Notes under the pieces: generated by a model | What the model was told of the DNA's origin: nothing | The model's input: the letters and a program-made list of their open reading frames with translations, nothing else | The model's database searches: none | Translations under genes and position numbers: made by a program | Part shown: positions 6,924-15,800 of the stretch, one piece after another | Position numbering within the stretch: position 1 is the first letter of the stretch | Layout of the letters: the number at the start of each line of letters is the position of its first letter | Assembly (NCBI GenBank): GCA_044236545.1 | Contig: JBIIGI010000044.1 | Coordinates: 1 to 21,520 of the forward strand | Origin: UBA6821 sp044236545 | Lineage (GTDB): Bacteria > Verrucomicrobiota > Verrucomicrobiia > Chthoniobacterales > UBA6821 | Direction of reading: 5' to 3' | DNA length: 21,520 nucleotides

Positions 6924-9395
6924 ATGGCAGGCTTTCTTTCCAAGCGCGCGCGTGATGCGACTGGGAGATCTCGTGCCGGTAAGTCGACGATCTGGAAGCG
7001 GATGGAGGATCTCCTCCGGTATACGGCGGCCTCGTTGTTCGCCCTTCTCTTTCTGGTCGTGGTGTTCGGCCTGCCCGCGCTTCTGGTCGTGACCTCGACC
7101 CACGGCCTGGGTGACACGATCCGGCATCGGGCGGACGATTTGCTCGGGGGAAAAGACTACGAGGTGCAGATCGGGAAGGTGCTCTTCAGTCCTCTCCGGG
7201 GTTTCATTTTGGAGCGGGTCCGGGTGCATGATTGCACTCCTCAAAAGAGGCTGGTCTGCTCAGCCGATCATCTTTCCGTTTCCGTCAACATGGACTCCAT
7301 CCTCAGGGGGTCTCCGCGCTTGGAGAGGATCAACCTTCGGGATGTGACGCTCGACATTCCGCTCGGACCGACGGACCAACCGCGCCTCAGGTTGGATCAT
7401 GTCCGGGGTGTGATCAGCTGCACTCCGGGAGAGTTCAGGGTCTCGGCTCTCTCCTTTGAGCTTGCGAAGATCAGGGTGGATTTATCCGGAACATTCCTGA
7501 ATCCCAAAAAATTCGCCCCCAAGCCCGTTTCCACCGAAGGGCCGGGGAAAACAGCACAGACGATCGACGCCGTCCGGAGGGAGTTGGATGCGATCAATTG
7601 GGAGGGGAAGCGACCGGTTCTCACCATCGAGGCCGGTGGTGATCTGAGCGATTCCGAGAGCCTTCGGGTAGAGAGGGCGCATCTTGAAACAGGTGCCGGG
7701 AAGTGGAGGTCGCTCACCTTCCGTCATCTTGAGTTATCCGCAGGTTATGCCGCGAGGAAGTTGAGATTGGAAAAGCTCCTCCTTGATGACGGGACGGGCA
7801 TCATGCAAGCCGTCGGATCCGCAGACTTCGAAGAGAACCGGGGTTGGTTCGAATTTGGCGGCGCGTTCTCCGGCGCACCCATCCCGCAGCTCCTCCTTGG
7901 CAGGGAAAAAGCCAAGGATTGGGAATGGATTGATCCAATCCGCCTGGACGGGAAGTTCGGCGTGGACTGGAGCGCAGGCAAGCCGGTGATCAACGGGACG
8001 GCTGGGTTGGCGGTCGGTCGCTTCGGATACAAGGGAGTCTCGATGTGGTCGCTTTCGGGAGGGGCCGCCTTCCGCGACGGGAAGACCCTGATCCGCGATC
8101 TGCAGGCCGAGGGAGATCCTGGCAGCGTGAAGGCCGACCTGCTGATAGGACCCGGGGACAACCGCGTGCGGCTCTCCGCCGGCCTCTTTCCCGGAAAACT
8201 TGCACCCGCCGCCACCGGGCACGCGGCGGAGGCATTGGGGGCGATGGATTTCAAGGATCCCCTCATGGTGAGCTTTGAGGGAGGAATGCCGGGAAGTGAT
8301 CCAACGACCGTTAAGGGAAGCGGATCACTGTCTCTTGGCAAGGGTGCGATGAGGGGTGCCTGGATCGACAGTCTCTCGTCCCGCGTGGAGGTTGCCAACG
8401 GGGCCGCCTCATTCCGCGACATCCTGGTAAGGATGGGTGAGGGAACCGGTCGCGGGGAGTTTGTCTACGACTACAAGAACTGGGAAGGGCGCTTCCCGGT
8501 TGTGCGGACCAGCTTGGATCCCGTCAAGGTCATGACCTGGATCGATCCGCGCATCGCCGAGGGGCTCAAGGAGTATCGGTTCAATAGGCCGCCAGAGGTT
8601 CAGCTTACCGGGAAGGTGGGTCTGCAAAATCCGGCCAAGAACGACCTGCGCATCGCTATCAACGCTCCCTCCGGGATGGGCTACACTCTCATCGGCAGGA
8701 ATCTTCCCTTTGGTTCCACCAGCGGCACCGTCCTGCTGAAGGGGCAGAAACTCCTCATCGACATCCCGACGTCGCGGCTCTTCGGCGGGGATGTCGCGTT
8801 GAAGGCAGATGTCTCCGTGGCGCCCGGTGACAGCCGCTACGGGGCGTCAGTGCATCTCGAGGATGTCGATTTCAAGGATGTTACCAAGCTCTACTTCGAT
8901 TACGAGGAATCCAGCGGCAAGTTGACAGCCGACTACGCGTTCCGCGCGGTGGGAGGCAACGATCGTGCCATGACCGGAAAGGGAAACATCCTTATCAAGG
9001 ATGGGAATGTCCTCGCGATGCCGGTGCTCGGTCCTCTTTCCCTCCTGCTCGGAGAGGTCATCCCGGGATTCGGCTACCAGTCCGCCAGGGAGGCCACGGC
9101 CGACTTCACCGTTGAGAACGGAGCCATCACCACGCGCGATCTGCTGATCAAGGGAAAGGGGTTCAGCATGATCGGAAACGGCAGCATTTTCTATCTGGAG
9201 GACAGGATGAACATGAACATCCGCCTCAATGCGCAGGGATTGCCGGGTGTGGTGCTCTTTCCGGTAAGCAAGATCTTCGAGTACGAGTCGGTCGGGTCGG
9301 CAAAGAATCCCAAGTGGCGGCCCAAACTGCTCCCCAAAATCGGCGGCTCGGCCTCACCCTCCCCGCAACCCCAGGCTCTTCCCGCCGCCCCGTAG
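6924..9395 (+). CDS. AsmA-like inner-membrane/periplasmic protein
   Basis: 823-residue protein with one N-terminal membrane segment (about residues 33-57, AASLFALLFLVVVFGLPALLVV) preceded by basic residues, and a long beta-rich periplasmic part. The region from about residue 640 on (LTADYAFRAVGG..., GKGNILIKDGNVLAMPVLGPLSLLLGEVIPG, and the following AREATADFTVENGAITTRDLLI) is typical of the AsmA-like C-terminal domain; the family (AsmA/TamB/YhdP relatives) is linked to outer-membrane assembly and bridge-like phospholipid transport. ATG 6924 is chosen because GGAAGG (6911-6916) lies 7 nt upstream; the frame is open back to 6846, but that stretch looks non-coding and abuts the structured element. 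The C-terminal end is Pro/Ala/Ser-rich. Convergent with pgeF, with 63 bp between stops and no clear terminator. Exact role unknown. Confidence 0.8.
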   Translation: MAGFLSKRARDATGRSRAGKSTIWKRMEDLLRYTAASLFALLFLVVVFGLPALLVVTSTHGLGDTIRHRADDLLGGKDYEVQIGKVLFSPLRGFILERVRVHDCTPQKRLVCSADHLSVSVNMDSILRGSPRLERINLRDVTLDIPLGPTDQPRLRLDHVRGVISCTPGEFRVSALSFELAKIRVDLSGTFLNPKKFAPKPVSTEGPGKTAQTIDAVRRELDAINWEGKRPVLTIEAGGDLSDSESLRVERAHLETGAGKWRSLTFRHLELSAGYAARKLRLEKLLLDDGTGIMQAVGSADFEENRGWFEFGGAFSGAPIPQLLLGREKAKDWEWIDPIRLDGKFGVDWSAGKPVINGTAGLAVGRFGYKGVSMWSLSGGAAFRDGKTLIRDLQAEGDPGSVKADLLIGPGDNRVRLSAGLFPGKLAPAATGHAAEALGAMDFKDPLMVSFEGGMPGSDPTTVKGSGSLSLGKGAMRGAWIDSLSSRVEVANGAASFRDILVRMGEGTGRGEFVYDYKNWEGRFPVVRTSLDPVKVMTWIDPRIAEGLKEYRFNRPPEVQLTGKVGLQNPAKNDLRIAINAPSGMGYTLIGRNLPFGSTSGTVLLKGQKLLIDIPTSRLFGGDVALKADVSVAPGDSRYGASVHLEDVDFKDVTKLYFDYEESSGKLTADYAFRAVGGNDRAMTGKGNILIKDGNVLAMPVLGPLSLLLGEVIPGFGYQSAREATADFTVENGAITTRDLLIKGKGFSMIGNGSIFYLEDRMNMNIRLNAQGLPGVVLFPVSKIFEYESVGSAKNPKWRPKLLPKIGGSASPSPQPQALPAAP

Positions 9396-9458
9396 AACGC
9401 GGCTTTCACGCGGAGGATGGGTTAATGGGGAACTCAGGGCTCCTGTTTCATCATTTAT

Positions 9459-10124
9459 TCAAACCAGCGTCAGGGTCGCCAGCATCCTTCCGGTCATCCC
9501 CTTCTCGCGGCGATAGGAATAGTAGCACTCCGGATGACATGCCGTGCAGATTTCCTCGTCATGGATTTCCAAAACCCCTTCCCCGGCGGCCTGCCTGCGG
9601 ATCGCTGCGGCGAAATCAACCTCGTAGCAGGGGGGGCGGATGCAGGGGCCGATGGTCACGCTCAGTTCCGAGGGAGGCAATCCGGTTCGTGCGCAGAGTT
9701 CGCGGATCCCTCTCGGAACGATGCCCGATTCGGTTCCCTTTTTTCCCGAATGCAGGAGGGCTCCCGCGGAGCCGTCCCGGGCGACGATCCAGACGGGGGC
9801 GCAGTCGGCTACCGAGATCCCGAGCGTGATGCCGCGGGTCATAGTCAGCAGGCCATCGACGCCTGGAATCGGCTTTACGGAGGGTTCCGCGACGATGGAG
9901 ATCTCCGCCCCGTGGATCTGCTCGGCGGTGACCAAGGGGTAGATGCCGAGCCCCTGCTCAGTGAGTAACCTGCGTTGATGCGGCGCCAGGGCTGCCATCG
10001 CCGCATCGCGCTCCAGGGTGACCCCGATGCCGGGGATCCGTCCGATGAATCGGCCGGCGACCCGTGCAGCCGACTCGTGAACCGATATCGGGACGACCGC
10101 CACGGTGGGATGGTTTTCGCTCAA
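9459..10124 (-). CDS. pgeF: PgeF/YfiH-type polyphenol oxidase-fold (multicopper-like, CNF1/YfiH) protein
   Basis: 221-residue member of the YfiH/YlmD (laccase domain) family. Family members have been described as peptidoglycan editing factor, and as purine nucleoside phosphorylase/adenosine deaminase with oxidase activity. The metal-site residues are visible: H71 in EQIHG, C108 in VADCAPV, H125 in LHSGKKGT, plus IGPCIRPPCYEV (C161, C166) and the C-terminal SYRRE...TGRM. The usual HAGWRGT is replaced by HSGKKGT, an odd change beside the metal site. The start is TTG at 10124, whose TTGA overlaps the tolC TGA by 4 nt, so translation is probably coupled; no good alternative start lies near. Last gene of the marR-tolC-pgeF run, which is an unusual setting: the gene more often follows rluD or murC-type loci. 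Confidence 0.85.
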   Translation of the reverse strand: MSENHPTVAVVPISVHESAARVAGRFIGRIPGIGVTLERDAAMAALAPHQRRLLTEQGLGIYPLVTAEQIHGAEISIVAEPSVKPIPGVDGLLTMTRGITLGISVADCAPVWIVARDGSAGALLHSGKKGTESGIVPRGIRELCARTGLPPSELSVTIGPCIRPPCYEVDFAAAIRRQAAGEGVLEIHDEEICTACHPECYYSYRREKGMTGRMLATLTLV

Positions 10125-12157
10125 TCGACGGATTTCTTGTCGTTCCCGTTGGTCTTCTTGGAGGACTTGCCCTTGCTCTTCGGGTCCAAGGGCTGCTCCT
10201 GCTTGCGCACGGTGGAGCTCTTGATCAGATCGTCGAAATGCACTCCCGGCGGCAGGGGGTCATCCTTCCGCATCGATCTCGGGAGCTGGGGACGGGCGCG
10301 GTTCTCCGCATTGAGGGACTGGTAGCGCGCCTTCTCCCATTTGTTGAGGGGATCGTCGAAGAGTTCCTCGTACTGGGTGTGAAGCGAGAGGGCGCGGTCA
10401 TATTCCGCGGTCGCGGAGATGTATTGGAAGAGCGCCGAAAGAACCGAGGTCTGGGCCTGGAGGAGCTGGACCTGCGCGTTGATCACGTCGAGTTGGACTC
10501 CCGCTCCCGCATCGAGCCGCTCGCGTGAGAGTCTGAGTGCCTCGGCCGCCTGCTCCACGGTGGCTCTCTGGCTCTCGATGGTTTCCTTCGCCTGCTGGAG
10601 GTTGGAGATGGCTGTCTGGACCTCGGTGACGACGCCGCGGACGGAGTTGTCATAGGAGATCTTGGCGCTCTGCATGGTCGCCTTGGCCTGCTTGACCGCG
10701 CCGTATGTGGCCAGGCCGTCAAAGATCGCCCAGCTGCCGGTGGCCCCGAAGAACCATCCCTCGATCGTTTCCGAGAGGCTCTGGTCATACTTGTAGCTCT
10801 GGATCTGGTAGCCGCCGTTGGCGTTGATGGTCGGGAGCCAGCCCGAGATGGCCGCGGTCACCTGCTTCGCCGTGACCAGGATGTTGGAGCGTTGGGCCTT
10901 GAGCGAGGGGTTGCGCTGAAGCGCCGTGTGGATCGAGGCGTTCTCGTCGATCTTACGGGGGTAGTATCCGAGTTCCCCGTTGACATCGAAGGGGATCTTC
11001 ACGTTCTGGATGTTCGGGTAGTCCATGCCGATCAGCTGGACGAGGCGGAACAGGGAGACGCGGAGGTTGTTTTCGGCGGCGATGAGGGGAGGCATGGCGT
11101 TGGCCATCTGGACCTGAGCCTGCAGGACGTTGAAGCGGGGGACCGTCCCCGCGTCGTAACGGCTCTGCTGGTCGGTGACCTGAGTGCTGTAGAGCGCCAC
11201 CTGCTGCTCGTTGGCGATGACAAGGGCTCGGTTCAGAACGACCTGGTAGAATTGCCGCACCACATCGGCCACCACGCGGTCGATGGTTTGGCGGAGTTGG
11301 AAATAGGCGATCTGTTCGGAGAGCTTGGCCGCTTCGGTGAGGGCGGGGGTCTTCCATCCGTCGTAGAGAAGCTGGGTGCCCTGGAAGTTGATGTTCCATG
11401 CCTGATTGACCTGAACGCTGGGGATTCCGGCGCTGGAGGCCCCGGGAGGCTTCTGGCCGTTCTGGATCTGGGGATCGAGCCAGGTGTATCCCGGTTGGAC
11501 ATTGAGCCGGGGAAGGAGGCCGGCGCGGACGTTGATGTAGTTGCCCGAGGCTCTCTGGATGTTCTGGACTGCGGTGAGGATATCAGGATTGTGTGCCAGG
11601 GCATACTGGACCACTTCATCGACGTTCATCCTCTTGGCATCCTTGGCGATGATGCCTGGGACGATCTTGTTGCCTGCTTTGGCAAGGGCCTCCGCCGTGA
11701 GCGGCACGTCCTTGACGAGCTTCATGATCTTGTCGATCAGCCCGAAATTATTGGTCGTCGGCGTGGGCAGGGGGATGGGCCCCGTCGTCGTTTCAGGGAG
11801 GGGTGCCGGGAGTGATTCCGGAGTGATAGGGTTGGTGATCAGCGGGGCGGTCGGGAGATCGGGGGCCGGGAGAGACGGAAGGTTGGTGAAGCTGTTCGTG
11901 CCGGCATTCAGTCCCTCCGGCGGAGCCGGTGGGTTGGAGGAGAGGCCGGGGTTCACCGAGACACCCGGAGCCGAGAGGTCATCCGGAGAGGGGGTGTTCG
12001 TGGTGATGACCGGATTATTGCTCGCCGCCTCAAGGCTCGCGCCGGTTCCGACCGAGATGCCCTGTTGAGAGGCATCATTCGCGTCGGGTTGCTGTGCTTC
12101 CAGGGGGGAGGTAAGGAGGGAGCATAGCGCCGCAAGTAAGGGAAAAGGTGACTTCAT
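10121..12157 (-). CDS. TolC-family outer membrane efflux protein with extended N-terminal linker
   Basis: Outer-membrane channel component for export, 678 residues against roughly 420-500 for the family. Residues 1-21 (MKSPFPLLAALCSLLTSPLEA) form a signal peptide. Residues about 22-150 are a Pro/Thr/Asn/Ser-rich low-complexity linker. The OEP core starts at MNVDEVVQYALAHNPDIL (M177) and has the two expected repeats: coiled-coil helices with AGLLPRLNVQPGY in the first and SGWLPTINANGGYQ in the second; the second also has GAGVQLDVINAQVQLLQAQ. The last 55 or so residues are a charged, Lys-rich tail. ATG 12157 is chosen because it follows the marR frame with an ATGA overlap and begins the signal peptide; an in-frame upstream extension to 12223 has no such features. 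No adaptor (HlyD/AcrA type) gene is in the operon. It may serve the divergent ABC exporter or a distant pump. Confidence 0.92.
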   Translation of the reverse strand: MKSPFPLLAALCSLLTSPLEAQQPDANDASQQGISVGTGASLEAASNNPVITTNTPSPDDLSAPGVSVNPGLSSNPPAPPEGLNAGTNSFTNLPSLPAPDLPTAPLITNPITPESLPAPLPETTTGPIPLPTPTTNNFGLIDKIMKLVKDVPLTAEALAKAGNKIVPGIIAKDAKRMNVDEVVQYALAHNPDILTAVQNIQRASGNYINVRAGLLPRLNVQPGYTWLDPQIQNGQKPPGASSAGIPSVQVNQAWNINFQGTQLLYDGWKTPALTEAAKLSEQIAYFQLRQTIDRVVADVVRQFYQVVLNRALVIANEQQVALYSTQVTDQQSRYDAGTVPRFNVLQAQVQMANAMPPLIAAENNLRVSLFRLVQLIGMDYPNIQNVKIPFDVNGELGYYPRKIDENASIHTALQRNPSLKAQRSNILVTAKQVTAAISGWLPTINANGGYQIQSYKYDQSLSETIEGWFFGATGSWAIFDGLATYGAVKQAKATMQSAKISYDNSVRGVVTEVQTAISNLQQAKETIESQRATVEQAAEALRLSRERLDAGAGVQLDVINAQVQLLQAQTSVLSALFQYISATAEYDRALSLHTQYEELFDDPLNKWEKARYQSLNAENRARPQLPRSMRKDDPLPPGVHFDDLIKSSTVRKQEQPLDPKSKGKSSKKTNGNDKKSVD

Positions 12158-12612
12158 AAGGAAGAAGAGATGCAATAATCGTGGATTTTTCCGTAAATGT
12201 CCAACCAAGCCCGCTGTTCCCACGGCTCGAGCAACTCCATCACCTTTTCCAGATTGCCGATGACCTCCTGGCGTATTCCCTCCACGAGGCGGGTTCCCTT
12301 GGAGGTTGCGGCGACCGTCACCTTGCGCCGGTCCTCCCTCCCGTGGGATCGGCGAACATAACCGAGCTTTTCGAGACGCTGCACCAGGCCGGTTGCCGCG
12401 GGCGTGCTGTGCCCCATCAGTTCCGCGATGCTGCTCATTCCGGTCGGTCCTTGGGAACAGAGGTGTCCCAGCAGGAAGAACTGCGGAAAGGAGACCTTCC
12501 CCCGGGCCAACTCACCCATCAGGATCGCCATGAAACGGCGCTGCATCACCATGATGAAGGAGGCGAGCGAGCCGATTTCCAGCTTCTCGAGCGGCTTGGA
12601 TGAGGGATTCAT
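12154..12612 (-). CDS. MarR-family transcriptional regulator
   Basis: 152-residue winged helix-turn-helix regulator. Dimerisation helices lie at the two ends; the DNA-binding part spans about residues 40-110, with SIAELMGHSTPAATGLVQRLEKLGYVRR as recognition helix region and the wing signature GREDRRKVTVAAT (D94-R95-R96). Members usually repress their own operon and an adjacent efflux or stress gene, and release DNA on binding a phenolic or similar ligand. ATG 12612 gives the normal length; the frame is open upstream to 12771 but that sequence covers the divergent intergenic region. The TGA stop overlaps the tolC ATG as ATGA, so the two are almost certainly co-transcribed and translationally coupled. 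A palindrome at 12625-12641 upstream is the likely operator. Ligand unknown. Confidence 0.93.
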   Translation of the reverse strand: MNPSSKPLEKLEIGSLASFIMVMQRRFMAILMGELARGKVSFPQFFLLGHLCSQGPTGMSSIAELMGHSTPAATGLVQRLEKLGYVRRSHGREDRRKVTVAATSKGTRLVEGIRQEVIGNLEKVMELLEPWEQRAWLDIYGKIHDYCISSSL

Positions 12613-12624
12613 TGAGGGGTGAAC

Positions 12625-12641
12625 CGTTAGTGATATTAACG
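12625..12641. promoter_or_regulatory. Candidate MarR operator (palindrome)
   Basis: 17-bp pseudo-palindrome CGTTAGTGATATTAACG with 6 of 8 half-site positions symmetrical about the central A. It is AT-rich in a GC-rich region, of the size MarR dimers bind, and sits 13-29 bp upstream of the marR ATG, between marR-tolC-pgeF and the divergent exporter gene. Autoregulation is inferred. Confidence 0.5.
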
Positions 12642-12700
12642 AAGCCAGATCCTGATTGGAAGCACCTCCCGAGTCAATAGGCCGGGGACTGCATGGGAAA

Positions 12701-12755
12701 CCGGCTCCTAGCCGGGAGGGGTCGTGCGCCGTTGCGCGGACAATCCCGGGGATTG
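12701..12755. other. Three consecutive inverted repeats in the exporter leader
   Basis: CCGGC/GCCGG (12701-12715, loop TCCTA), GCGC/GCGC (12726-12737, loop CGTT) and the 15-bp near-perfect dyad CAATCCCGGGGATTG (12741-12755). They lie between the marR start and the exporter start chosen here. They could be leader RNA structure or a second protein-binding site. If the exporter actually begins at 12693, they would be within its coding region. Confidence 0.4.
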
Positions 12756-12803
12756 CAACAAATGCCTCCATATTTGGGACCCGAGGGGTTATGCTTCACG
12801 GCG

Positions 12804-15800
12804 ATGGATCCCACTGGACCGCTCCCCGAGCAGGAGAATGCCGTTTCCTCGGCTCCCGGCATGCTGCCGGACGAAAAACGAAGGTCGGTCAGGCTGATCG
12901 ACAGCGTGTTGCGCGGGGCCTCGCGGTTTCAGCATTCCGTGGCGAAACGCTGGCGCCGGCTGCTGCGCAAGCCCCGCACCATCATCGAGAGCCCCAACCT
13001 GCTGCCGACCCTCATCCGGGTGCTTGCCGCATTCACGCGGGTCGACGGCGAGATGCTCGAGGAGGAGATTGACTCGAGCCTCGGATTCCTGCGCTACGAC
13101 TATCCCGAGGCCGTCTATTCTGAACTGCGAAAGCTTTTCCGGCAGGCGCTCGAGCAGCAGCAGGATCTCGGCGCGATGGCCGCCAAGCTCTCCCAGGAGA
13201 TGAGCGATGACCGAAAGATCCTCCTCGGCGTGCAACTCTACGATCTCATCGCCCGATCGGGGATGAAGCCGGAGCAGATCGCGGCCTACCATGACTTCAT
13301 GGGCAGGCTTGGGATGGCCGCTCAGGCCATCGACATCGTCTATCAACTCAACGCCAACGAGCAGGCCGACCCGGATTTTTTCCACGACGGCGTCTCCCCG
13401 CTGGAGGCTCTCTCCTTCGGCGATCCCGAGCGGTGCGATGTCGCGCTCCGGGGATTCGTCCCGGAGGAGCGCCTGCTGGCTTACCGGCATCAGGATCTCA
13501 TCATCCTGAAGAACCTCTCCACCCGCAGCCTCATTGTGCAGGGGCGCCTTCTCAAGCCGGGGGAATTCTGCCGCATCTATCCCGGGCAGCGGGTGCTGGT
13601 CGGCGAGCAGGTGATCACCAGCCAGGACCTGGTCTTCTACTTCAACGCGAAGAGGAACGTGACCCTTCCCCACATCTTCGTGGCGATCAACAACGAGGAG
13701 GTCCGGCTCGAGAAGACCCGCGGCCGCGACAGCGACCTGGAGATCGCCTTCGGCCTCAAGGTCCGTGTCACCGCGCTCCAGGACCTGAGGGCAACCCTCC
13801 GTGAAACCCCGCTGCGCAAGGGAGTGAGCGTCGAGGCCCAGCTTCAGGACAGGATCCTCTTTCGTGACGGCGGCGAACTCGACCTTGGCGAACTGAAGCG
13901 CCGCGTCGGCGCCTTCGGCGGCCGCTTCGTCCTGAAGGGATCCAAGACGGAATACATAGCGTCCAACAACCCCTCCCGGCTCGACGATGACGACATCCTC
14001 CTCTCTCCGGGCATCGGCGGCGAGGTGACGCTCCGGATCACCTGCGACTACAAGGAAAAAAAGGGTCGCGTCGAGGTGCTCCAGGCCGACCGTCCGATCG
14101 TCGTTCGCGGAATCCCCGTGCGCGGCGCGATGGATCTGGTCGACGGCGACGCGATCCGGATCGACGCGGGGCAGGTCCTGCGATGCAACTTCGCCGACCG
14201 GATCGTCGAGGAGGAGAGGAATATCATCCGCTCGTTGGACATCCGCGACCTGGCCTGCCGGTTCCGCAACGGCGACACCGCCCTCGACAACCTCAGCTTC
14301 GGCGTCGAACGGGGCGAGATGGTCTGCGTGATGGGGGCCAGCGGTTGCGGCAAGAGCACGCTGCTCCGGGCCCTTGCCGGCCAGTTCCAACCGGTGGCGG
14401 GCGAGGTGCTGCTCAACCAGCGGTCCCTCTACGCGCACCTTGATCCTCTCCTGCAGTACATCACGTACATCCCCCAGTACGAGGCCTTCGACGAGCAGCT
14501 CACCATCGAGGAGAACCTCTCCTTCGCCGCGGCGATCCGCGCGCCCCATCTCTCGCGCCGGGAACGCCAGCGCCGCATCGACAGCAAAATGGCGGAACTC
14601 GGACTCAACGAGCGTCGCAAGGAAGTCGTGGGCGGATCCCAGCGCAAGGTTCTCAGCGGCGGCGAGAGGAAGCGCCTCAACATCGGTCTCGACATGGTCA
14701 GCACGGCCGATGTGTACCTCTTCGACGAGCCGACCAGCGGCCTCTCCTCCAAGGATTCCGAGCATGTCATCGAGATCATCCGGGGCATGGCCCACAACAA
14801 GATCGTCCTCGTGACGATCCATCAACCGACCTCGAAGATCTTCCAGATGTTCCAAAAGGCCCTCCTGCTGGACAAGGGGGGGCGCCTCGTCTTTTTCGGA
14901 ACGCCGACGGAAATGCTCTCCTACTTCGCCGAGGCCGAGCACGAGCAGCTTTTCGGGACCGAGTTGGGCGGATGTCAGGCCTGTGGCACGACGCGCCCGG
15001 AGTTCGTGTTCGACGTCCTGGAGACCCCGCTGCGCGACCTCGGCGGCGACATCATTTACGAGGAGAACAACCGCGGCCAACTCGTGCCGGCACGCCGCTT
15101 CTCCCCCGAATACTGGCGGGACAAGTTCGAGGCCTACCGGCTGATGAGGGAGGTTCAGCAACCGGCCTCCTCGCGCACTCCGGTGTCCGGTGATTCCGAC
15201 CGCCGCCGGGGCCTGCCCCAGCAACTCACCGGATGGGATGCCTTCCGCTGGCGGGAGGAGGTGGGTCAGTTCCTCGTGCTGCTCCAGCGATCCTTCATTA
15301 GCAAGATGCGCAACCGGGCCAACCTCCTCACCACGCTCGTCGAGGCTCCGCTACTGGCCTTCCTGATCGGCGCCGTTCTCCGCTACTCGGAGGGAACGGT
15401 CTACGACTTCGCCTCCTCCTTCCATATACCGACATACCTCTTCCTCTCGCTGGTCGTCGCCATGTTCTTGGGACTAACCAACAGCGTCGACGATATCATC
15501 CGCGATCGTCCCGTGCTGTTGCGCGAGCGCAATCTCAATGTCCGCATCAGCTACTACCTGCTCGCGAAGGCGATTACCCTGGGCCTCTTTGCCGTCGCGC
15601 AGTGCGCCCTCTTCACGCTGATCGGGAACTGGATGGTGGCCGTCCGGGGGTTCTACTGGGTGGAGTTCACGGCGATGTTCCTCACCGCGTTCAGCGGCAT
15701 CGCCATCGGCCTGACAATTTCCTCGCTCGCTCGGGAGGGGAAGACCGCCGTCAACATCATCCCGGTGGTCCTGATCCCGCAGATCATCCTTGGGGGAGCG

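Noticed and set aside
9396..9458. Bidirectional terminator between the convergent AsmA-like and pgeF genes
   Set aside because: Only a weak CGCG repeat is present, without a stable stem and T-tract on either strand.
12789..15224. 811-codon open frame on the minus strand opposite the exporter
   Set aside because: Antisense shadow of the ABC transporter in high-GC sequence; no motifs, while the plus strand holds intact Walker and signature motifs.
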